A DNA stretch of 64,000 nucleotides. Origin: Agapanthus africanus. Lineage: Eukaryota > Streptophyta > Magnoliopsida > Asparagales > Amaryllidaceae. Location: positions 563,648,315 through 563,712,314 of the forward strand of contig CM057346.1 of the NCBI GenBank assembly GCA_030015575.1. Direction: 5' to 3'. The translations under genes were made by a program, and so were the position numbers. Position 1 is the stretch's first letter, and every line of letters starts with the position of its first letter. Shown piece after piece: positions 56,801-64,000 of the stretch. The notes beneath the pieces were generated by a model, which worked only from the letters and a program-made list of their open reading frames with translations, made no database searches and was not told where the DNA came from.

Positions 56801-56910
56801 TTGATTTTGGTTTAGATTCTTCTGGGCTTTGGCTGACTTAGGTTACGGTACGCCTTTAGACGTCTCGTAATTTAAGTGCCAGTCACATTCCGTACCTTCG
56901 GGTCGTGACA
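53820..56910 (+). repeat. 5' LTR of G (3091 bp)
   Basis: TGTAACCCTTCG at 53820 to GGTCGTGACA at 56910; matched by 61899-64000. A 103-codon open stretch (54203-54514) without an ATG is shared by both LTRs but looks like leader sequence, not a gene. Confidence 0.9.
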
Positions 56911-56914
56911 AAGT

Positions 56915-56925
56915 TGGTATCAGAG
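56915..56925 (+). other. Primer-binding site of G (initiator tRNA-Met)
   Basis: TGGTATCAGAG, 4 bp after the LTR end. Confidence 0.88.
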
Positions 56926-57144
56926 ATAGGTTTTACCTTTCTGAGTGTAGGACGACCTTGGTAGATAGAGTAGGTGACTTAAGCAGAGTGGCGTAGCGTG
57001 GGTATGATCCGCGGCATACTTACGATACGGTACTCCGCCTAAGTGACCTTAGGACATAATTGCTTGTATTTCCTTTCTTGATTCCTTGCATTCCTTGATT
57101 CAATTGCAATGCTCTTATCAGTCCTGTTTCTTATTCCAGCTTTG

Positions 57145-60100
57145 ATGCCGCCAAAGACTACGAGAGCTCAGCGGGCTGCCGCTAGGGATGAGATTCGGGC
57201 GGGCCCGTCTGAGGCGAGGATCGAGTGGGATGATACGCCTATCCCTTAGGTTCATACTGATCCGCCTTATCCAGACCGTATTGCCAGATTAGTGGCCGGC
57301 ATGCAAGAGTTGCGACGGATGATGGGATCTTTAGTTGAGTCCAGTCGGGCACAGAGATCCGAGGACGTTCCTTCCACCGCACAGACCATGATTGTACCTG
57401 CTGCACAGATGGCCACTCCTGCTGCTACTACGGAGACTATCCCTGTTTCACTACAGGAGTTCATGAGATTGAGACCTCCAGCTTTTACCGGTACAGATGC
57501 GACAGAGGACCCACAGGCATTTCTTGATAAGATGGCTCGGATTTGCCGTTCGTTGAGGTGTTTTGATGATAGATTGGTGGAGTTTGCGAGTTTTCGTCTG
57601 GAGGGTCTTGCCCAGACATGGTACGATTCAGTAGAGAGAAGCCGAGCTGCAGGTCTACTTTCTATGACCTGGGATGAGTTTACATCTGCATTTCTTGCCC
57701 ATTTTCTACCGGAGAGTGTCCGAGATGCTCGAGCCCGTAGTTTCGAGTCTCTGCGCAAGACTCCTGGGATGACGGTGTCGGAGTATGATATACAGTTTAC
57801 CCAGTTGTCTCGATATGCTCTGTACCTAGTAGACACAGAAGAGAAGAGAATAAAGAGGTTTGTGCGAGGGCTTGATACACAGCTATTCCTTGCCATCGGC
57901 ACCCAGCACTTTGATACATACGCAGCCGCGATGGATGCAGCCTTACTTTTGGAGGAGCGTATTTCTGAGACTCCGGTCATTTCTGGGCCGAAGAGGATCC
58001 GTACTGATACGCCAGCTCAGCGGCAGATGGGTAGACATCGTGATAGATTATTTCCGGGAGATGGTGGAGGCAGAGGATTGAGACGAGGTCAGTTATTTGG
58101 TTCATATCCACAGACCCAGCAGTCGTCTCCAGGATGTTTTCGGTGCGGGAGTCAGTACCACCGTATCAGAGACTGTACCATGGGACGTCAGGGCGCGGCG
58201 ACAGTCCCGCATGTGACCTTACCATCCTCACCACCTCCTCAGAGAGCTCTACTTCCTACTCCTGATGATGCTCCACGCCAGTCAGATGCTTCTAGAGGCC
58301 GTGGGCGTGGCGGTCCGGTTCAGAGAGGACGAGGAGACAGAAGCAGAGGCAGAGGCCGAGGTAGAGGCAGAGGACAGCCAGCTATTAGTGGCGGACAGGC
58401 CCGAGTGTTCGCGTTGACTCCTCAGGATGCACAGGCATCCAATGCCGTCGTGACAGGTACTCTGCCAGTATGTTCTTTTGATGCACGGGTATTATTTGAT
58501 CCAGGCTCCACACATTCCTATGTATCCACGTATTTTGCACTGAGGTTGGGCCGAGAGTCTTCTCCGTTAGATCAGCCGCTTGTCGTTATTACCCCGGTAG
58601 GCAAGTCTTTTATTGCCCGTTTTGTGTACCGATCATGTTCCGTTCGTATCGGGGAGAGAGATTCTTCAGTTGATTTGATTCTCCTCGATATGCTAGACTT
58701 TGACGTTCTTCTTGGTATGGACTGGCTAGCCACCTGTTATGCATCCGTGGACTGCCGTGAAAAAGCAGTCAGATTCAGTTTTCCTGGTGAGCCGGTTCTT
58801 GTTATTCAGGGAGATCGTAGCGCTACCCTTCCCAGCTTGATTTCTTCTTTTCGCGCTGGTCAGCTCTTAAGGAAAGGGTGTCAGGGATTCTTAGCCTATA
58901 TTTGTGATACTAGCTCCACAGAGGTTCCGTTGGACCAGGTCCCTGTAGTGAGAGAGTTTCCTGATGTATTCCCTGAAGAGCTGCCTGGTCTGCCACCAGA
59001 GCGCGAGATTGAGTTCTGCATCGACTTGATCCCCGGCACGGGGCCTATCTCTATACCGCCTTATCGGATGGCCCCGGCGGAGCTGAGAGAGCTAAAGGAT
59101 CGGTTACAGGACTTGCTGGACAAAGGGCTTATCCGACCGAGTGTGTCACCTTGGGGTGCTCCCGTCTTGTTTGTTAAGAAGAAGGACGGAAGTATGCGTT
59201 TATGCATTGATTATCGTCAGCTGAACCGGGTTACTGTGCGGAACAGATATCCCCTACCCCGTATTGATGACTTATTCGATCAGCTCCAGGGTGCAGGGTT
59301 CTTCTCGAAGGTTGATTTACGGTCAGGTTATCACCAGTTGCGGGTTCGGAAGGAGGATATTCCGAAGACCGCTTTCCGTACTCGTTATGGTCATTATGAG
59401 TTCTTGGTGATGTCGTTCGGGCTCACCAATGCCCCGGCAGCATTTATGGACTTGATGAACCGTGTATTCAGGCCGTATCTCGATCAGTTCATTATTGTGT
59501 TCATTAACGACATCTTGGTTTATTCTCGGAGCCGGAAGGAGCATGAGCAGCACTTACGTATCATATTGCAGACTTTGAGGGAGCATCAGCTGTTCGCCAA
59601 ATTTTCCAAGTGCGCATTCTGGTTAGACAGTGTCGACTTCTTGGGTCATGTGGTGACGAGAGATGGTATTTGTGTGGACCCATAGAAGATCAAGGCAGTT
59701 CAGCGTTGGCCTAGACCAGTATCAGTTACAGAGGTTCGCAGTTTTCTAGGTCTGGCCGACTATTATCGACGTTTTGTCCAGGATTTCTCCCGCATTGCTG
59801 CACCGTTGACCGGATTGACCCGGAAGGGGGTTCCTGTTGATTGGACCCAGGCATGTGAGGATAGTTTCCAGCAATTGAAGACTCGTCTGACTACTGCACC
59901 AGTGTTAGCATTGCCTTCAGGATCAGGCAGGTTCGTGGTATATTGTGATGCTTCTCGAGTGGGGCTGGGCTGTGTATTGATGCAGCACGACAGAGTTATC
60001 GCGTATGTTTCTCAGCAGCTGAGGAAACACGAGCAGAACTACCCCACCCATGATTTAGAGATGGCTGCAGTGGTATTTGCACTTAAGATCTGGAGACATT

Positions 60101-61857
60101 ACCTATACGGTGAGTCGTGCCAGATATTCACTGACCACAAGAGTTTGAAGTACATCTTCCAGCAGCGAGATCTGAACCTGAGACAGCGCCGATGGATGGA
60201 GTTGGTGAAGGATTATGACTGCGAGATTTTATACCATCCGGGCAAGGCGAATGTGGTGGCAGATGCTTTGAGTAGGAGGCCCGGAGGTAGCTTATTTTGT
60301 TTGAGCGCAGTGCAGATGCAGTCGACGGCGGATTGGCAGGTTTTATGTGACAGCAGAGTGCAGTTCGAGTTTACTCCTACAGGGGGACAGCTGGCCCATT
60401 TCAGAGCACGCCCACAGTTACTTGACCGTATCCACGAGGCACAGTCCGGCGATGCCCGTACTTTAGAGATTATTGAGCAGATTCGGCAGGGCAAAGTTTC
60501 TAAGTTTGTGATTGATGATCAGGGGATACTTCAATTTAGGACTCGACTGTGCGTGCCAGATTCAGAGGGACTGAGGCGTGATATTCTTGAGGAGGCACAT
60601 AGATCAGTATACAGTGTTCACCCAGGTTCCACCAAGATGTACCGTGATTTGAGAGAGGTTTACTGGTGGGACGGGATGAAGAAGGATGTTACAGACTTTG
60701 TGTCCAGATGCCTGACTTGTCAGCAAGTCAAAGCCGAGCACCAGAGGCCAGCCGGCGAGTTACAGCCTTTGCCCATCCCTGAGTGGAAGTGGGAGCAGGT
60801 CTCCATGGACTTCATTGTGGGTCTACCCAGGACCAGTTGAGGGTATGACTCTATTTGGGTGATTGTGGATCGACTGACGAAAGCGGCTCACTTTCTGCCA
60901 GTGAAGACCACTTTTGGATTTTCTCAGTACGCCCAGGTTTATATTGATGAGATCGTGCGACTGCATGGTGTTCCGACTTGCATCGTGTCCGACCGGGGCA
61001 CCCAGTTTACCAGCTGATTGCGGCAGAAACTCCAGGAAGCTTTGGGCACCCGATTGAGTTTTAGCACAGCCTTTCATCCTCAGACTGACGGTCAGTCGGA
61101 GCGTACTATTCAGACTCTTGAGGACATGCTCAGAGCTTGTGTTTTAGATTTCGGTGGTAGCTGGGATCGTCATTTGCCTTTGATCGAGTTTTCTTACAAT
61201 AATAGCTTCCAGGAGACGATTCAGATGGCACCTTTTGAGGCTTTATATGGGAGGAGATGTCGATCGCCTGTATGTTGGACAGAGCTCAGGGAGAGCAGTG
61301 TTTTGGGGCCGTAGATTGTACAGGAGACGACCGAGAAGATACAGCTGATTCGGGACAGGATGAGAGCGGCACAGAGCAGGCAGAAATCATATGCTGACAG
61401 GCGCCGTCGCCGACTCGAGTTCGCTGTTGGCGATCATGTTTTCCTGAAGGTCTCTCCGATGAAAGGTGTGATGAGATTTGGGAGGAAAGGGAAGCTGAGT
61501 CCTAGATATGTTGGTCCTTTCGAGATCCTAGAGCGTGTTGGTCCAGTCGCTTATCGGTTAGCTCTTCCGCCCAGCTTCCCCGATGTTCACCCCGTATTCC
61601 ATGTCTCGATGCTCTGCAAGTACCTTCATGATCCTTCCCATGCGATTCAGCACCAGACGATCCAGCTAGAGCATGATCTTTCATTCACCGAACATCCGGT
61701 GGTCATTCTGGATCGGCAGGTGAAGAAATTGAGGTCGAAGGTTATACCATCCGTCAAGGTCCTTTGGCGTGGCCCGAACAGCGAGGAGGTCACCTGGGAG
61801 ACCGAGGTCGAGATGAGGAAGAGATATCCCCATCTTTTTGAAGGTACGCATAATTAA
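57145..61857 (+). pseudogene. G gag-pol-chromodomain, one frame with five stops
   Basis: ATG 57145 (MPPKTTRAQRAAARDEIRAG). The whole 1570-codon frame has no frameshift, only stops at 57247, 59683, 60838, 61015 and 61312, each explained by C-to-T at CAG or CGA. Domains by residue: capsid about 110-270; Arg/Gly-rich stretch about 385-415; CCHC knuckle [14 protein letters not shown] near 331; protease [12 protein letters not shown] near 450 and [12 protein letters not shown] near 524; RT from about 665, with FINDILVYS near 786 where FIDDILVYS is normal (Asn 788 replaces a catalytic Asp); RNase [13 protein letters not shown] near 935; integrase HHCC near 1155 and its DDE core to about 1350; GPY/F-like tail near 1440; chromodomain [20 protein letters not shown] to the end. 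Natural stop 61855-61857. Confidence 0.92.
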
Positions 61858-61865
61858 ATTCTAAA

Positions 61866-61898
61866 TTCGGGGACCGAATTTCTTTAAGGGGGGAAGAT
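61866..61898 (+). other. Polypurine tract region of G
   Basis: 'tcggggaccgaatttctttaaggggggaagat' before LTR start TGTAACCC at 61899; the typical chromoviral pattern. Confidence 0.88.
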
Positions 61899-64000
61899 TG
61901 TAACCCTTCGAAAATCGTTTAGGCAGTTTTTCGGTAATCGGCTAATTTTTCGGATTTTTCCGTAAAAAGTCAAAATAGGTAACTTTCATTGTAGACCTAA
62001 TTATACAAAATTTAGATAAGATATTACTATTAATTGGTCACTAAAATGCCACTTATAATTTTCTAGTTAAATAAAAAAAATTCGTAATTAATTATTTTTT
62101 TATTATTTTAAGCTTTTAAAAATACATTAAACTAGTGATAAATACAAATTTAATTAGGTAAATTTCATAATTAGGAATCTTTATAAACTAAAATAGAGTG
62201 TTAATAAATTGTATCATAACTTTATAAGATTTTAGTTTTAGGGTTTGAAATTTATGAAAAAAATGATGTAAAAAGGGGTTTTTTTGGAAAAAGTTGATGT
62301 GAAAGGCATTAAATGGAAACTTAAGGGGTTTTTTGACCTAGAATCATCTACACAACCCCCACACCCTCCTCCTCTTCACCTCTGGCCGAGATCTAGCAGC
62401 AGCTCCCCCTCTTTTCACCTCAATTCTTGCTTCAAAAATCATGAAAAAATCAAGAAAAATCCACAAAAATTCACCATTTTCTTCATAAATTCAAACCACA
62501 ACCCTAATCCACTCCCTCCTCAAACCATTTTAGTCCAAAACTTGAAGAAAAGAGGCATCTTTGGTGGCTTGAGCAAACTAGGATTCAACTTGTAAGGTGA
62601 AAATTCTAAACTAGTTGTTAAATTGTAGTTTTAATGTGCTAAAATTGAATTTTGAAGTGTTAATTTAGTAGTAATTGTTTGTTTAGGAAATTCAAGAATG
62701 GGATTTGGTTTTGAATTAGGGTTTGTAGCATGGTTGATGGAGTTAAGTTAGGCTTTGGTTATCTAATTAGTTAGAGTGGTGAATTGTGCGATGTTACGCT
62801 CGCTAAATCGATAAATTGCGATATTTGCATCGAATCGGTATGTTTTGTGCTTACTAGATTTTTATTAAAATTAGGATGTGATCTAATTGCGTTATATTAG
62901 CGATATAATTAGCTTCATAAACGACTATTAGAGTGCACGAACGTGGGGTTTTGTCTAGTCGGGTTTTAGTTTTGTCGATTTCCCCGAAATGACGATTCTA
63001 GTTAAAGATTTAGCGATTTTCGTGTGTTTTCCCGCGCACCGAGTGCACGTTATGTTTAATTCGAGAGCGTCGATATTTATATATTGTCACTTGCATCGTT
63101 TTAGGATATGTAATCTTATGCTTGGTGTTGTGCAAATATAGGATCGGTCGGGGAAACATCGGACACGGCGCGTAAAGGCAAGGCAGTGGTCGGATCGGAT
63201 TAGCGAGGCATTCAGGTGAGTAGATGTATTCATCTATGGGGGAATCGTCTGGATGGCGCGATGCGCCCCCTAGTTAGGATTACCCTATTTCTTGCAAGAT
63301 TTACATTGTTAGTTAGCTTACCCCTTCATTTACACAGCATACCTTATAGTTAATAGTATGCTAGATTTCATGGATATTCATATGCACATATGCGATAACA
63401 CTTCGTAGGACACGAACACCATCACCATTGGCATCTGTTGCACGCGCACTATTCATGCGACACACACGCCTTTGGTAATTGCCATGCCACGTGCATTATA
63501 GAACCTGTTTAACTTAATATCGCCACTTGCATTCATACATGATATATGAAATTGCATAGCATGCATATACCTCGCATTTTCATCATATTTACATAGATTT
63601 CTAGCCAAAATTCACATCGTATACATTGATATCATATATAACATGTGAACATTATGATTTTCTTTAGAATTTCAGTATTGCTGCGATTTCTGGATTTTTG
63701 GGGAAAACCGCAAGAATTTAACAAAAGCTTATATTTATCATTTTTAAAACAAAGTTGCGGTTTTCTCGTGATGTATGTGTCGTCCACCATGAGTTTTCAT
63801 GTTTTCTGTTGGATTTCGAGACCCGATTCGAGGAGTGGATGAACCGTCTCGGGTACATAGTGGGCGCGGTATGGTACCCCGGGGCAAGAAGATCGAGTTG
63901 TAGACGATGAGCCTGGCAGGGGAATACTACCTACCGGTGATGTCTGGCGCGGCGGATATCCGGAGGATACCGACCATTGTCGTGAGATTTGATGATATGG
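61899..64000 (+). repeat. 3' LTR of G, cut by window end
   Basis: First 2.1 kb of the LTR, a close copy of 53820-55920. Confidence 0.92.

Larger units (their letters stand above)
53820..64000 (+). mobile_element. Tekay-like chromovirus G (3' end beyond window)
   Basis: 5' LTR, initiator-Met PBS, one gag-pol frame with C-terminal chromodomain, chromoviral PPT and a 3' LTR cut by the window end. By eye about 28-30 differences over the 2.1 kb shared by the LTRs, near 1.4 per cent, so a recent insertion. The left flank is CGGGG (53815-53819); its partner is not visible. Confidence 0.9.

Overview
The window is repetitive plant nuclear DNA. It contains Ty3/gypsy and Ty1/copia LTR retrotransposons of plant lineages (Tat, Tekay-like chromovirus, Angela-like), a CACTA (En/Spm) DNA transposon with a TNP2-type transposase, plant LTR promoters and initiator-Met primer-binding sites. 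There is no sign of a host single-copy gene and no bacterial organisation. The species cannot be named from the sequence alone.

Layout. Positions 1-1670 hold part of a chromovirus-type LTR on the minus strand (M). Positions 1671-3680 hold the 3' part of a Tat-type LTR (S), related to the LTRs of the large Tat element further on. From 4013 to the end, almost everything is one stack of insertions. The outermost layer is a CACTA element that starts at 4013 and is seen in three pieces: 4013-4503, 36981-38019 and 48584-50210. Into it were inserted: (i) a Tekay-like chromovirus H (4504-36980, TSD TTTTT), which was itself hit 6 bp from the end of its 5' LTR by a 21.9-kb Tat-lineage element N (7275-29208, TSD AGGGC); (ii) an Angela-like copia element C (38020-48578, TSD TATTC); and (iii) a chromovirus LTR X (50211-53819), which was hit near its own 3' end by a Tekay-like element G (53820 to beyond the window).

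Coding content. N carries gag-pro-pol in essentially one reading frame (10428-19664), with a second, aRNH-type RNase H and no chromodomain. Behind it lie about 6.5 kb of non-coding sequence with tandem repeats and a set of three broken antisense ORFs. The most distal of these has its own TATA box and what looks like a spliced leader. H is an old, heavily damaged gag-pol with a chromodomain and short GT-AG intron-like insertions. G is a nearly intact gag-pol-chromodomain frame with five stop codons and a damaged RT active site. C has a good protease-integrase-RT-RNase H region but no recognisable gag. Almost all disabling stops look like C-to-T changes at CAG, CAA or CGA codons, or G-to-A at TGG, as expected for methylated silent transposons.

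What stands out: the antisense gene module of N with its own promoter; the unusual construction of the N and S LTRs and the N 3' region from hundreds of short palindromes; the intron-like segments in H; a tRNA-like (A-box/B-box) module shared by divergent chromovirus LTRs; a 200-nt foldback just behind the primer-binding site of the gag-less copia element; and two independent insertions at the same motif at LTR ends. All boundaries were read by eye. Divergence figures are rough counts, not alignments.
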